From NCBI GenBank assembly GCA_021792975.1, contig JAJYTR010000012.1, forward strand, positions 1 to 55,346: a DNA stretch of 55,346 nt, read 5' to 3'. Source of the stretch: Pseudomonadota bacterium (GTDB taxonomy: Bacteria > Pseudomonadota > Gammaproteobacteria > Xanthomonadales > Rhodanobacteraceae). Below are positions 1-8,384 of the stretch, piece by piece. The stretch's first letter is position 1. Every line of letters begins with the position of its first letter. The position numbers were made by a program, and so were the translations under genes. A model generated the notes under the pieces. The model was not told the origin of the DNA, made no database searches, and worked only from the letters and a program-made list of their open reading frames with translations.

Positions 1-1
1 G

Positions 2-121
2 TTGCTCTCCAAGGGCGGCAGCGTCGACGCCATGACGCTGTTCCGCGATTTCTACGGCGCCGCGCCGGACATCAAGCCGCTGCTGGAGCGGCGCGGCCTG
101 GTCGCAGCCAGCGATACCTGA
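2..121 (+). CDS. dcp: M3 family metallopeptidase, C-terminal fragment
   Basis: The last 39 codons of a gene that begins before the window. The visible end contains SKGGSVDAMTLFRDFYGAAP followed by a leucine/arginine-rich tail and a TGA stop. The pattern (GGS, then an acidic-hydrophobic F-G-x-x-P stretch and a leucine-rich end) is that of the extreme C-terminus of M3 oligopeptidase A / peptidyl-dipeptidase Dcp proteins, which degrade short cytosolic or periplasmic peptides. The zinc site HExxH lies upstream and is not visible, so the sub-family (PrlC or Dcp) is a guess. A terminator follows directly. Confidence 0.6.
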   Translation: MLSKGGSVDAMTLFRDFYGAAPDIKPLLERRGLVAASDT

Positions 122-145
122 TGCGGCGCTGACGATTGCGGGTAA

Positions 146-173
146 CGGGGGCCACGAAGGCCCCCGTCTTTTT
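146..173 (+). terminator. Rho-independent terminator after the M3 peptidase
   Basis: An 8-bp GC stem (CGGGGGCC / GGCCCCCG) with a 5-nt loop is followed by a TCTTTTT run. It sits 25 bp after the peptidase stop and upstream of the valS promoter, so it separates the two transcription units. It also argues against the long upstream TTG start for valS at 136, which would lie before it. Confidence 0.85.
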
Positions 174-204
174 GCGCACGGCCGCGGCTCACGGGCAGGC
201 TGAT

Positions 205-210
205 TACAAT
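205..210 (+). promoter_or_regulatory. Putative -10 element for valS
   Basis: TACAAT followed by CGCC, 36 nt before the valS ATG. No convincing -35 hexamer is seen at 16-18 bp. The same TANAAT-CGC pattern precedes several other genes in the window. Confidence 0.4.
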
Positions 211-246
211 CGCCGGTTCATTCCGGCGATTCCTGCGATCCGTCCC

Positions 247-3200
247 ATGCCACTGCCCGCCAGCTTCGAGCCCGGTTCCATCGAGTCCAGGTGGTACGAC
301 TACTGGAAGGATCGCGGTTATTTCGCGCCCGATCCGGGGGCGCCTGGCGATCCCTACTGCATCCTGCTGCCGCCGCCCAACGTCACCGGCACGCTGCACA
401 TGGGCCACGCCTTCCAGCAGACGATCATGGACGCGCTGATCCGCCACGCACGCATGAGCGGCCGGCGCACGCTGTGGCAGGGCGGCACCGACCACGCCGG
501 CATCGCCACCCAGAAGATCGTCGAGAACCAGCTTGCGGCGGAAGGCAAGACCCGCCACGACCTCGGCGCCACCGAAGCCGAGGCCAGAAAGGCTTTCGAG
601 GCGCGCGTCTGGCAGTGGAAGGAACACTCCGGCTCGACCATCGGCAAGCAGATGCAGCGCCTCGGCGCCAGCGTGGACTGGTCGCGCGAGCGCTTCACCA
701 TGGACGCGGGCCTGTCGGCTGCGGTGCGCAAGGTGTTCGTCGAGTGGGCTCGCGCCGGCCTGATCTACCGCGGCAAGCGTCTGGTGCACTGGGACCCGGT
801 GCTGCAGACGGCGGTGTCGGATCTGGAGGTCAACAGCGAGGAACGCGACGGGTTCCTGTGGTCGATCCTGTATCCGTTTTCGGATGAAAGCCTGCGCGGG
901 CCGAATGGCGAGCGCGGGCTGATCGTCGCCACCACGCGCCCGGAGACCATGCTGGGCGACGTCGCCGTGGCGGTGCATCCCGAGGACGAGCGTTACGCGC
1001 ATCTGGTCGGCAAGACCCTGACCCTGCCACTGACTGGGCGGCAGATCCCCATCATCGCCGACAGCTACGTGGACCGCGACTTCGGCACCGGCTGCGTCAA
1101 GATCACGCCCGCGCACGACTTCAACGACTATGCGATCGGCCAGCGGCACGAGCTGCCAATGCTCAGCGTGCTGACGCTGGATGCGAAGGTGCGCCGGCTT
1201 GCGGATCGCCACGATCCAAACAATCCGTCCGCGAACAGAAACAGTACAGACATCGGCATCCCTGAAGCATACGAGGGCCTTGACCGCTACGAAGCGCGCC
1301 AGCAGATCCTGGTCGACCTCGAAGCCCAGGGCCTGCTGGTCGCGACCAGGCCGCACAAGCTGCAGGTGCCGGTCAGCCAGCGCTCGGGCGCGGTGATCGA
1401 GCCGATGCTGACCGACCAGTGGTTCGTGGATCTGACGCGTGAGACGCAACCCGACGGCCGCCCCGGTGGCCGTGCGGCCATCATCCGGCCCGCGCTGGAG
1501 GCCGTCACCTCGGGCGCGATCAAGTTCGTGCCGGAAAACTGGAGTAGCACGTACACGCAGTGGCTGGAGAACATCCAGGACTGGTGCATCAGCCGCCAGC
1601 TCTGGTGGGGCCATCGCATCCCGGCCTGGTATGACAGGCACGGCCATTACTACGTGGCCGAAACATCCTTTGAAGCGCACGGCCAATGGCTCGATTCGAC
1701 CGGGAATAGCGGAATACTCAAACGCGCCGAATTGCTCCCCTCGGACTCGAATGAACAAATTGAGCGGAAACTCCTCCATGCGGGCTGGCCCGAACGCCTG
1801 AAGCAGGACGAGGACGTGCTCGACACCTGGTTCTCCTCCGCGCTGTGGCCGTTCTCGACGATGGGCTGGCCGAAGACCGACGGCCCCGTCGTGATCGACG
1901 GCAAGCAAGTCGCCGACTGGCGCAGTGACCAGGCCTTCCTGCCCAGCGCGGTGCTGGTCACCGGCTTCGACATCATCTTCTTCTGGGTGGCGCGCATGGT
2001 CATGGCGACCACCTATTTCGTCGGCCGCAATCCGGATGGCAGCTACACACCGGAGCGACAGGCGCTGAAAGACCGCGTGCCCTTCCGCGAGGTCTACATC
2101 AACGCCATCGTGCGCGACGCCGAAGGCCAGAAGATGTCCAAGTCCAAGGGCAACACCATCGATCCGCTGGACCTGATCGACGGCATCGGCCTCGAGGAGC
2201 TGGTGCGGAAATCCACCGCCAGCCTGCTGATCCCGCAGGTGCGCGCCAGGGTCGAGAAGCGCATCCGCAAGGATTATCCCGAGGGCATCCAGGCGGTCGG
2301 CACCGACGCCCTGCGCTTCACCTTCGCCGCGCTGGCCACGCACGGGCGCACCATCAACTTCGACCTCAAGCGCGCCGAGGGCTACAGGAACTTCTGCAAC
2401 AAGCTGTGGAATGCCGCGCGTTTCGTGCTGATGAATACCGAGGGTTTCAGCGCCCGCGGCGAGCCGCCGCTTCACACCGCGGCGGAGAAGTGGATTTACG
2501 TGTGTTTCTGGGACGAAATGCGCAGCGTCGCCGAAAACTTCGCCGCCTACCGCTTCGACCTGGTGGCGCAGGACCTGTACCAGTTCGTCTGGAACGACTA
2601 CTGCGACTGGTTCGTCGAGCTGGCCAAGCTGGCGCTGGGCGGCGAGGACCAGGAGGCCGCGGCCTCCACCCGCCACACCTTGCTGGTCGTGCTGGAGGCC
2701 GTGTTGCGCGCCCTGCACCCGGTCATCCCCTTCATCACCGAGGAGATCTGGCAGGAAGTGGCGCCGCGGCTGGGGTTGGATGCAGGCAGCATCCTGGCGC
2801 GGCCGTATCCGTGCATCGACCCGCATCCCGAGCGGCTGTCGGGCGGGGCGCTGGAAGATTTCCAAGCGCACACGCGCCGCTTCCCGACCGAATCGACGCA
2901 GATCGACACGCTGATCATCGCCGTCAACGAAGTGCGCAGCCTGCGCAGCCAGCTGGGCGTGTCGCCGGCGCGCCAGGTGCCGCTGCTGATCGAGGGTGCG
3001 CTCGACGACGCGGGGCTGTTCGACAGCATTACGCCGATGCTGCGGGCACTGTGCCGCGTCGAGCGCATCGAACACCTGCCCGCCGGCGCCGTGCCGCCGG
3101 CCTCGGCAGCCAAGCCGCTGTTCGGCGCGGTGGCACACATCCCGCTCGCCGGCCTGATCGACCTCGATGCCGAGCGCGCGCGCATCGCCAAGGAACTCAA

Positions 3201-3360
3201 GCGCGTCGAGGGCGAGATCGCCAAATGCCAGGCCAAGCTGGGCAGCGCCACCTTCGTCGCCAACGCGCCGGCGGCGGTGGTGGCACAGGAGCGGCAACGC
3301 CTGGCCGACTGGGGCACACAACTGGCGACCCTGCGCGAGCACGCCGCGCGCCTTGGCTGA
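247..3360 (+). CDS. valS: Valine--tRNA ligase
   Basis: Class Ia aminoacyl-tRNA synthetase that charges tRNA-Val in the cytosol. The signature HIGH-type motif is HMGH at residues 51-54 within PPPNVTGTLHMGH, and KMSKS is at about residues 629-633. Between them are CISRQLWWGHRIPAWYD and DEDVLDTWFSSALWPFST, both diagnostic of ValS. The C-terminal coiled-coil arm (IDLDAERARIAKELKRVEGE) is present. The ATG at 247 (MPLPASFEPG) is chosen because homologous proteins begin there; the open frame extends upstream to a TTG that precedes a terminator. At 1037 residues it is longer than the usual 940-960; extra loops lie near residues 311-343 and 471-516, in stretches of visibly lower GC. Confidence 0.97.
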   Translation: MPLPASFEPGSIESRWYDYWKDRGYFAPDPGAPGDPYCILLPPPNVTGTLHMGHAFQQTIMDALIRHARMSGRRTLWQGGTDHAGIATQKIVENQLAAEGKTRHDLGATEAEARKAFEARVWQWKEHSGSTIGKQMQRLGASVDWSRERFTMDAGLSAAVRKVFVEWARAGLIYRGKRLVHWDPVLQTAVSDLEVNSEERDGFLWSILYPFSDESLRGPNGERGLIVATTRPETMLGDVAVAVHPEDERYAHLVGKTLTLPLTGRQIPIIADSYVDRDFGTGCVKITPAHDFNDYAIGQRHELPMLSVLTLDAKVRRLADRHDPNNPSANRNSTDIGIPEAYEGLDRYEARQQILVDLEAQGLLVATRPHKLQVPVSQRSGAVIEPMLTDQWFVDLTRETQPDGRPGGRAAIIRPALEAVTSGAIKFVPENWSSTYTQWLENIQDWCISRQLWWGHRIPAWYDRHGHYYVAETSFEAHGQWLDSTGNSGILKRAELLPSDSNEQIERKLLHAGWPERLKQDEDVLDTWFSSALWPFSTMGWPKTDGPVVIDGKQVADWRSDQAFLPSAVLVTGFDIIFFWVARMVMATTYFVGRNPDGSYTPERQALKDRVPFREVYINAIVRDAEGQKMSKSKGNTIDPLDLIDGIGLEELVRKSTASLLIPQVRARVEKRIRKDYPEGIQAVGTDALRFTFAALATHGRTINFDLKRAEGYRNFCNKLWNAARFVLMNTEGFSARGEPPLHTAAEKWIYVCFWDEMRSVAENFAAYRFDLVAQDLYQFVWNDYCDWFVELAKLALGGEDQEAAASTRHTLLVVLEAVLRALHPVIPFITEEIWQEVAPRLGLDAGSILARPYPCIDPHPERLSGGALEDFQAHTRRFPTESTQIDTLIIAVNEVRSLRSQLGVSPARQVPLLIEGALDDAGLFDSITPMLRALCRVERIEHLPAGAVPPASAAKPLFGAVAHIPLAGLIDLDAERARIAKELKRVEGEIAKCQAKLGSATFVANAPAAVVAQERQRLADWGTQLATLREHAARLG

Positions 3361-3384
3361 TGCCATCGCGCGGCGTCCGAGAGT

Positions 3385-3882
3385 TCACGCCGCCGGTGGT
3401 GGCGAGTCCTCGGGCGGCAGCAATTCGAGCGCCATCACGACGGCGTCCTCGCGCCCTTTCTGCGCGGGGTAATAGCCGCGACGGCGGCCGATCTCGTTGA
3501 AGCCGGCGTGTTCGTAGAGGGCGATGGCGTGCCGGTTGCTGGGCCGTACTTCCAGAAACACGCGCTGCGCGTCGTGCCAGCGCGCCAGATCCAGCATGCG
3601 CCGCAGCAGACGCTGGCCGTAGCCCTGGCTCTGTTCGGAGGGCGCCACGCAGAGGTTCAGCAGGTGCGCTTCCTGCGCGGCCACCGAGAGCACACCGTAA
3701 CCGATGATGCGCGCCCCGCAGGTCAGCACCCAGGCGTTGTATCCGGCGCTGAGGCAGTCGCGGAAGATGCCGCGCGACCACGGGAAGGGATAGGCCGCGG
3801 TTTCGATCTCGGCCACCTGCGCCAGGTCCTCCGCCTGCATCGGTCGCAGCGTGACCGGCAGCGGTTGCGGCAGGGCGGCCAT
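3385..3882 (-). CDS. rimI: Ribosomal protein bS18 N-alpha-acetyltransferase RimI
   Basis: A 165-residue GNAT acetyltransferase that acetylates the N-terminal alanine of ribosomal protein S18, whose gene rpsR is also in this window. The N-terminal PMQAEDLAQVAEIETAAYPFPW, the central LLNLCVAPSEQSQGYGQRLL acetyl-CoA-binding motif (Q/R-x-x-G-x-G/A type) and the terminal ALYEHAGFNEIGRRRGYY are all typical of RimI. The start ATG overlaps the stop of the upstream gene (ATGA), so translation is probably coupled. It converges on valS with a 24-bp gap. Confidence 0.93.
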   Translation of the reverse strand: MAALPQPLPVTLRPMQAEDLAQVAEIETAAYPFPWSRGIFRDCLSAGYNAWVLTCGARIIGYGVLSVAAQEAHLLNLCVAPSEQSQGYGQRLLRRMLDLARWHDAQRVFLEVRPSNRHAIALYEHAGFNEIGRRRGYYPAQKGREDAVVMALELLPPEDSPPPAA

Positions 3883-4403
3883 CAGCGCGGGTCCGCGAAG
3901 GTCCGGCGGATCTGCTTCAGCGCCCGCCACAGGGCACGCTTGCGCGCCGGCTGCGCCAGCATCTCCGCCGGCGTGTCGGCGGCGGCGATGCAGGCCCGCC
4001 GCTGCACCGGCAGCGGCAACCGGCCGTCCAGCATGGCCATGGTCCGCGCGCCCAGCACCAGATAGGCCTGCGCCGCCGGCAGCATGCCGGCATGGGCGTC
4101 GAGTTCCACACAGGGCGCGCGCTGCAGCGCTGCCGGCAAGCTGGTGAGCGCCGCGCGCAGCAGGGTCTGCTGGCGCATATCGCCGGCGGCGCCTTGCGGC
4201 AGCAGCACGATCAGCGGCAGTGCGGCTGCCGGCGGGCCGGGCGCGGGGGCCGTCGGCGCGGGTGCGTCCCGTGCGGCGGACAGCGGCACCGCGCCGGCGC
4301 CGCGTGCGGTGGAGGCCGGTGCACGCCGCAGCACCAGCGGCTGCACGCCCAGCAGCCGCAGCAGGCGCGCGTGTTCCGCTGCGGACAGCGCCGGCGCACT
4401 CAT
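3882..4403 (-). CDS. holD: HolD-like DNA polymerase III psi subunit (candidate)
   Basis: A 173-residue alanine/proline-rich protein not obvious by global similarity. The N-terminus ARLLRLLGVQPLVLRR resembles the chi-clamp-loader peptide region of E. coli HolD (LQQLGITQWSLRR), and the C-terminal RKRALWRALKQIRRTF resembles its RAALWQQICTYEHDF end. The gene lies immediately upstream of rimI with an ATGA overlap, the same arrangement as holD-rimI in enterobacteria. It also overlaps pssA by ATGA, making a three-gene operon. The middle (residues 30-65) is a low-complexity Ala/Pro linker. The assignment rests on short motif similarity plus synteny; a lineage-specific protein of other function is possible. 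Confidence 0.55.
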   Translation of the reverse strand: MSAPALSAAEHARLLRLLGVQPLVLRRAPASTARGAGAVPLSAARDAPAPTAPAPGPPAAALPLIVLLPQGAAGDMRQQTLLRAALTSLPAALQRAPCVELDAHAGMLPAAQAYLVLGARTMAMLDGRLPLPVQRRACIAAADTPAEMLAQPARKRALWRALKQIRRTFADPR

Positions 4404-5185
4404 GCGGCACCGCCACGCACGCGACGCCGCTGGCGCTGGCGCATGGCCAGCCCCCACAGCGTCAGTACCGGGCCGGAGAGCACGTACAGCAGGATCGCCC
4501 CGAAGGCCACGCGAGGCGGATCGATGGCCAGCGCCACCAGCACCAGCACCACCACGAACAGCGCCATGAACGGCACCCGGTCGCCCGCCGGCCAGGCCTT
4601 GAAACTGAAATAGCGGAAGCGGCTGACCATCAGCAGCGCGGCGGCGGCGGCCACGAACGGCGTCACGAATGCCAGTTCGCGTCCGTTCCAGCCCAGGTTC
4701 TGCGCGGCCCACAGGTAGATCATGGTGAATCCCGCGGCCGCGGGGCTGGCCAATCCCTGGAAATAGCGCTTGTCCGCCACGCCGACCTGGGTGTTGAAAC
4801 GCGCCAGGCGCAGCGCGGCGCAGGCCGCGTAGAGGAACGCGGCCGTCCAGCCGATGCGGCCCCAGATGGGGCCGTAGGCGCTCAGTGCAGACAGCGACCA
4901 GGAATACAGGATCAGGCTGGGCGCCAGGCCGAAGCTGATCAGATCGGACAGCGAGTCGTACTGCACGCCGAAGTCGCTCTGCGTGCCGGTCAGCCGCGCC
5001 ACGCGACCGTCCAGCCCGTCGAGCACGGCGGCCACGAACACCGCCAGCACGGCGTCGCCGAAGTGGCCGCCCATCGCCGAGATGATGGCGAAAAAACCGG
5101 CGAACAGCGCCCCCGTGGTGAACAGGTTGGGCAGCAGGTAGATGCCGCGGCGCGGTCGGCGGGCGGCCGGAGGCACGATGCTCAT
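4400..5185 (-). CDS. pssA: CDP-diacylglycerol--serine O-phosphatidyltransferase
   Basis: Integral membrane enzyme that makes phosphatidylserine, the precursor of phosphatidylethanolamine, from CDP-diacylglycerol and serine. The CDP-alcohol phosphotransferase signature is complete: DGLDGRVARLTGTQSDFG followed by QYDSLSD. At least seven hydrophobic helices are visible. The start at MSIVPPAARR (261 residues) is preferred because it directly precedes the family's PNLFTTGALFAGF region; an in-frame ATG pair at 5231-5236 would add 17 residues. First gene of the operon with the HolD-like gene and rimI. Confidence 0.93.
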   Translation of the reverse strand: MSIVPPAARRPRRGIYLLPNLFTTGALFAGFFAIISAMGGHFGDAVLAVFVAAVLDGLDGRVARLTGTQSDFGVQYDSLSDLISFGLAPSLILYSWSLSALSAYGPIWGRIGWTAAFLYAACAALRLARFNTQVGVADKRYFQGLASPAAAGFTMIYLWAAQNLGWNGRELAFVTPFVAAAAALLMVSRFRYFSFKAWPAGDRVPFMALFVVVLVLVALAIDPPRVAFGAILLYVLSGPVLTLWGLAMRQRQRRRVRGGAA

Positions 5186-5310
5186 GGCGGCAGTGTAAAC
5201 CAAGGTTTTGCGGTGGCCGGACGCGACCGCCATCACGCCGCCGCCGCAGGCCGGGCGCGCGCGCCAGCCGCTCTGCTACAGTCGCGGCGGTCCCGGAGGG
5301 GAGATCGCCG

Positions 5311-5745
5311 ATGCGACGCAGCCTGATCATCGTCCTGGCCCTGTGCGCACTGGTTCCGCTGGCCCATGCGCAGGTCTACCGGTGGGTGGATGGCAGGGGT
5401 ACGGTGCACTTTTCGCAGATGCCGCCACCGCCCGGCGTGAAGTACACCGTGCTGAACGTCGCCACCGACACGGCCACCGCGCCTGCCGCGCCGGGGTCGC
5501 CGGCAGCGCCCGCAGCGGCGCGGGCCGGTGCGACCGCCGCCCGCGCGCCGGTTGCCAACACGCCGGCCAACCGCGCCCGGCTCTGCCAGCAACTGCAGCA
5601 GAATCTTGCGCTGCTCAATAGTTCCCAGGCGCTCAACGTCGCCGGGCCGGACGGCAAGCCGGTCGCGCTGAGCGAGCCGCAGCGCGCGGTGCAGAAAGCC
5701 ACGACCCAGGCGCAACTGAAGCAGTACTGCCAGACGGCGCCCTAG
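5311..5745 (+). CDS. Exported DUF4124-domain protein
   Basis: A 144-residue protein with a signal peptide (LIIVLALCALVPLAHAQ, cleavage after AHA). Directly after it comes VYRWVDGRGTVHFSQMPP, the DUF4124 signature, a short periplasmic motif of unknown function common in gammaproteobacteria. The middle is a low-complexity Ala/Pro stretch (residues 55-90) and the end is a Gln/Leu-rich helix with two cysteines (CQQLQQNL and QYCQTAP). A good ribosome binding site (GGAGGGGAG) precedes the ATG. Divergent from pssA, convergent with trxC. Function unknown. Confidence 0.8.
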   Translation: MRRSLIIVLALCALVPLAHAQVYRWVDGRGTVHFSQMPPPPGVKYTVLNVATDTATAPAAPGSPAAPAAARAGATAARAPVANTPANRARLCQQLQQNLALLNSSQALNVAGPDGKPVALSEPQRAVQKATTQAQLKQYCQTAP

Positions 5746-5801
5746 CTAGCCGGCGGCGGCAGCCGGCCGCGTTCGCGGTGCCGGACCGGCCCCACGCAGC
5801 G

Positions 5802-6248
5802 TCAGCCGGCCAGTTGCTGCTGCTGCAGCCACTCCTGCAGTTGCGTGAACGGGAGCGCGCCGCTGACGCGGGCCACTTCACGGCCGCCGCGGAATGCCAC
5901 CAGCGTGGGGATGCTGCGGATGGCGAGCTTCACGGCGGTGGCGGGGTTGTGCTCGGTATCCAGCCTGGCCAGCCGCAGCCGCGGTTCGTAGTACGCGGCT
6001 GCCTGTTCGAACACCGGCGCGAAGGCGCGGCAGGGACCGCACCACGCGGCCCAGCAGTCCAGCAGCACGGGGATCTGCGTACGCTCCACCAGCGTGCCGA
6101 AACGGGCGTCGGTGACGGTGGCCGGATGACCGTCAAACAGGGCCTTGCCGCAGCGTCCGCAGTGGGGTCGTTCGCCCAGCCGCACCGCCGGCATGCGGTT
6201 GACCGTCCAGCAGTGCGGGCAGGCGATTTCGAGGCGCGGATCAGTCAT
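5802..6248 (-). CDS. trxC: Thioredoxin TrxC (thioredoxin 2)
   Basis: A 148-residue thioredoxin with an N-terminal zinc module: C10-x2-C13 and C30-x2-C33. The redox site is WCGPC at residues 69-73, and the conserved cis-proline segment is RSIPTLVAF. The zinc finger plus thioredoxin fold is specific to TrxC, a cytosolic disulfide reductase that responds to oxidative stress in E. coli. Single-gene transcription unit, convergent with the DUF4124 gene. Confidence 0.95.
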   Translation of the reverse strand: MTDPRLEIACPHCWTVNRMPAVRLGERPHCGRCGKALFDGHPATVTDARFGTLVERTQIPVLLDCWAAWCGPCRAFAPVFEQAAAYYEPRLRLARLDTEHNPATAVKLAIRSIPTLVAFRGGREVARVSGALPFTQLQEWLQQQQLAG

Positions 6249-6372
6249 GGCGGGCGGGCCGGCTGCAACGGACGCCCTGCAGATGGAGGCGCCGGGCAGC
6301 GCCGCAAGCGGTCGGCGCGTGACGTCCTGTCGCGGCTTGTGGATGATCCCTGCGCCGCATTATCGTGCCCGC

Positions 6373-7194
6373 ATGAGACAGGGGCGTGGCGCGGAATGTG
6401 GGGGCCGTGGACCGTGGCGCACGGCCCTGCTGTTGCCGTTGCTGGTGCTGCTGGCTTCCTGCGCCAGCATGGCGCCCGCGCCGGCGCCACCGGTGCAGGT
6501 GCAGCCGCCCGCGGTCGTGTTCCATGGCCAGGCCACGTTCGGGACACCCGCGGTCCTGCCTGCCGGCGCCACGCTGAGCGTCAGCCTGGAGGAGCAGACC
6601 ACGAAGGGCGCGGTGCTGGTGGCGCAGGTGGGCGGGATCGGCGCGCGCGCCGCGCCGGTGCCGTTCGCGCTGCGGGTGCCGGCCGGTCGCCTGCGGCCCG
6701 GCCATTTCTACGTGCTGCGCGCGCGCATCGACAGCGCCAGCGGTGTGCCGCTGTGGATCCAGCCCGCGCCGGCACCGGTGGACGCGGGCATCGCCGCGGG
6801 GCCGATCACGCTCTGGCTGGTACCGGCGCCGGCGCCACGGCCGCAGCGGCCATCGCCCGCGCCGCCTGCCGCAAAACCGCGGCTGGGGCCGCCCAGCCTG
6901 GTCGCGCTGGGGCGCCAGCCGCGCTGGTCGGCGCGGATCTACGGCGTAGGAGCCGGCCGCAGCCTGCATACCGCCGTCGGCGAGCACGATCCCCTGCGCC
7001 AGTCCTATGCGCCGCTGAAGCGCCAGCGTCTGGCTTCGGGCGTGGTGGTGTATCTGACCGCCGACGGATTCGTCAGCCTCACCGTCAGTCCCGGCGTCTG
7101 CCGGCTGCCGGGACTGCAGAAGGCGCTGTCCTGGCGCGCGGTACTGGAGACGCCGGCGGCTACCTATCGCGGCTGCGCGCGCGGCATCCCGTGA
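6373..7194 (+). CDS. YbaY/YscW-like outer-membrane lipoprotein
   Basis: A 273-residue lipoprotein: signal peptide ALLLPLLVLLASC with lipidated C30. Residues about 50-155 (TLSVSLEEQTTKG ... LRPGHFYVLRARIDSASGVP) match the YbaY/YscW 'pilotin-like' beta-sandwich found in E. coli YbaY and type III secretion pilotins. A Pro/Ala linker (about 160-180) leads to a second, unassigned domain with two cysteines (PGVCRLPG and YRGCARG). The ATG at 6373 is chosen because it places the signal peptide at the N-terminus; the open frame extends further upstream. Likely envelope role; no secretion genes are nearby. Confidence 0.7.
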   Translation: MRQGRGAECGGRGPWRTALLLPLLVLLASCASMAPAPAPPVQVQPPAVVFHGQATFGTPAVLPAGATLSVSLEEQTTKGAVLVAQVGGIGARAAPVPFALRVPAGRLRPGHFYVLRARIDSASGVPLWIQPAPAPVDAGIAAGPITLWLVPAPAPRPQRPSPAPPAAKPRLGPPSLVALGRQPRWSARIYGVGAGRSLHTAVGEHDPLRQSYAPLKRQRLASGVVVYLTADGFVSLTVSPGVCRLPGLQKALSWRAVLETPAATYRGCARGIP

Positions 7195-7323
7195 ACGCCT
7201 GCGGTTGGATTCGGGCGAAATCCCCGGTCGGCGGTCCGCTCCCTCCACCGCGCGCGCGACGATGGACCGGGCGACATCCGTGCGGGGCGGGCGGCCCGGG
7301 ACCAGTTCCGTGTCCGCAGCGCC

Positions 7324-8118
7324 TCAGGGCAGAGCGGCCAGGCCGGCCTGCAGCAGGGCGCGCAACAGCGGCTGCAGGGACAGCGCGCGGGCGCCGTCCC
7401 AGGCGCCGGCCTGTTCGTCCATGTAGGCGCGCTGGGCCAGTTCCAGCTGCACGGCGTGCACGCCGCGCGCGGGCTGGCCATGGTGCCGGGTGATGTAGCC
7501 GCCCTTGAAGCGTCCGTTGATGACCCAGCCGTAGTCCTGCTGGTGGCCCAGCGCCTGCGCCAGCGCAGCCTGAACCGCTGGTGCGCAGCTGCGCCCGTCC
7601 GCGGTGCCCAGGTTCAGTGCCGGCAGCTCGCCGTCGAACAGCAGCGGCAGGCGTGAACGGATCGAGTGGCCCTCCCATAGCAGCACGGCCGCATGGCGCG
7701 CCCGCAGCCGCTGCAGTTCGGCCGCCAGCGCATCGTGATAGGGCTGCCAGTAGCGCGCGCGGCGGGCCGCGACGGCGACGGCGTCCGGTTCCCGGCCGGG
7801 CCGGTACAGCGGCTCGCCATCGAAGCTGTGCGTGGGGCACAGTGCGGTCTCCGCACGGCCGGGATACAGCAGCGCGCCGTCCGGCGGCCGGTTCAGGTCG
7901 ACCACGTAACGCGACCAGCGCGGCATCAGCACGCTCGCTCCCAGCTCGCGCGCGAACGCGTACAGACGCGCCACGTGCCAGTCGGTGTCGGGCACGCGCA
8001 ACGCGGCGGGCTGCAGGTCGGCGGCGACAGCGGGCGGAATCTCGATGCCGTCGTGCGGCAGGCTGACCAGCAGCGGTGCGTCACCCGGCAGCAGGCTGTA
8101 ATCGGCCACCGCGATCAC
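7324..8118 (-). CDS. hutG: N-formylglutamate amidohydrolase family protein
   Basis: A 264-residue HutG-type amidohydrolase (FGase family), which releases formate from N-formylglutamate in histidine breakdown. Visible family motifs are LVSLPHDGIEIPP near the start (metal-binding His), YVVDLNRPP, LLWEGHSIRS and GYITRHHGQP, all with conserved His/Asp/Glu. The GTG start at 8118 overlaps the TGA of the upstream gene (GTGA) and gives the normal family length. No other hut genes are visible, so the physiological substrate may differ from histidine-derived formylglutamate. Confidence 0.85.
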   Translation of the reverse strand: MIAVADYSLLPGDAPLLVSLPHDGIEIPPAVAADLQPAALRVPDTDWHVARLYAFARELGASVLMPRWSRYVVDLNRPPDGALLYPGRAETALCPTHSFDGEPLYRPGREPDAVAVAARRARYWQPYHDALAAELQRLRARHAAVLLWEGHSIRSRLPLLFDGELPALNLGTADGRSCAPAVQAALAQALGHQQDYGWVINGRFKGGYITRHHGQPARGVHAVQLELAQRAYMDEQAGAWDGARALSLQPLLRALLQAGLAALP

Positions 8119-8324
8119 GGTTTGGTGCGTTCCTGCAGCGGACAGGTGGTGAGGCCGAGCAGCGCGTAGGCCGGGCAGAACGCGAGCAATCCGCTCGCCA
8201 GCGGGATCAGGCCCAGCAACCCCCACCAGCGCACATTGCCGGGCAGGATGAAGATCAGCGCCAGCAGGGCGATGCCCACCGTCATGCGCAGGATGCGGTC
8301 GATGCTGCCGACATTGGCTTTCAT
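8115..8324 (-). CDS. DUF2892-type small membrane protein
   Basis: A 69-residue protein beginning MKANVGSIDRILRMTVGIAL, the typical DUF2892/YgaP-membrane-domain start, with two hydrophobic segments (residues 14-32 and 36-56) and a terminal CPLQ cysteine. In other bacteria this module often stands beside a rhodanese domain; none is present here. Translationally coupled to the downstream amidohydrolase. Confidence 0.8.
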   Translation of the reverse strand: MKANVGSIDRILRMTVGIALLALIFILPGNVRWWGLLGLIPLASGLLAFCPAYALLGLTTCPLQERTKP

Positions 8325-8384
8325 GGACGTGCTCCGGTTGTGGGGAGCTGCCATCCTAGTGCGCGCCGCCCGCGCCGGCGCGGC

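Noticed and set aside
52-3366. Long minus-strand open frame of over 1100 codons opposite valS
   Set aside because: It is antisense to an unmistakable valS. In GC-rich DNA the complementary frames stay open by codon bias; the translation is low-complexity and has no known motif.
5186-5310. A gene in the N-terminal extension of the pssA frame
   Set aside because: The extended frame upstream of MSIVPPA has no coding features; the region is a short divergent promoter spacer.
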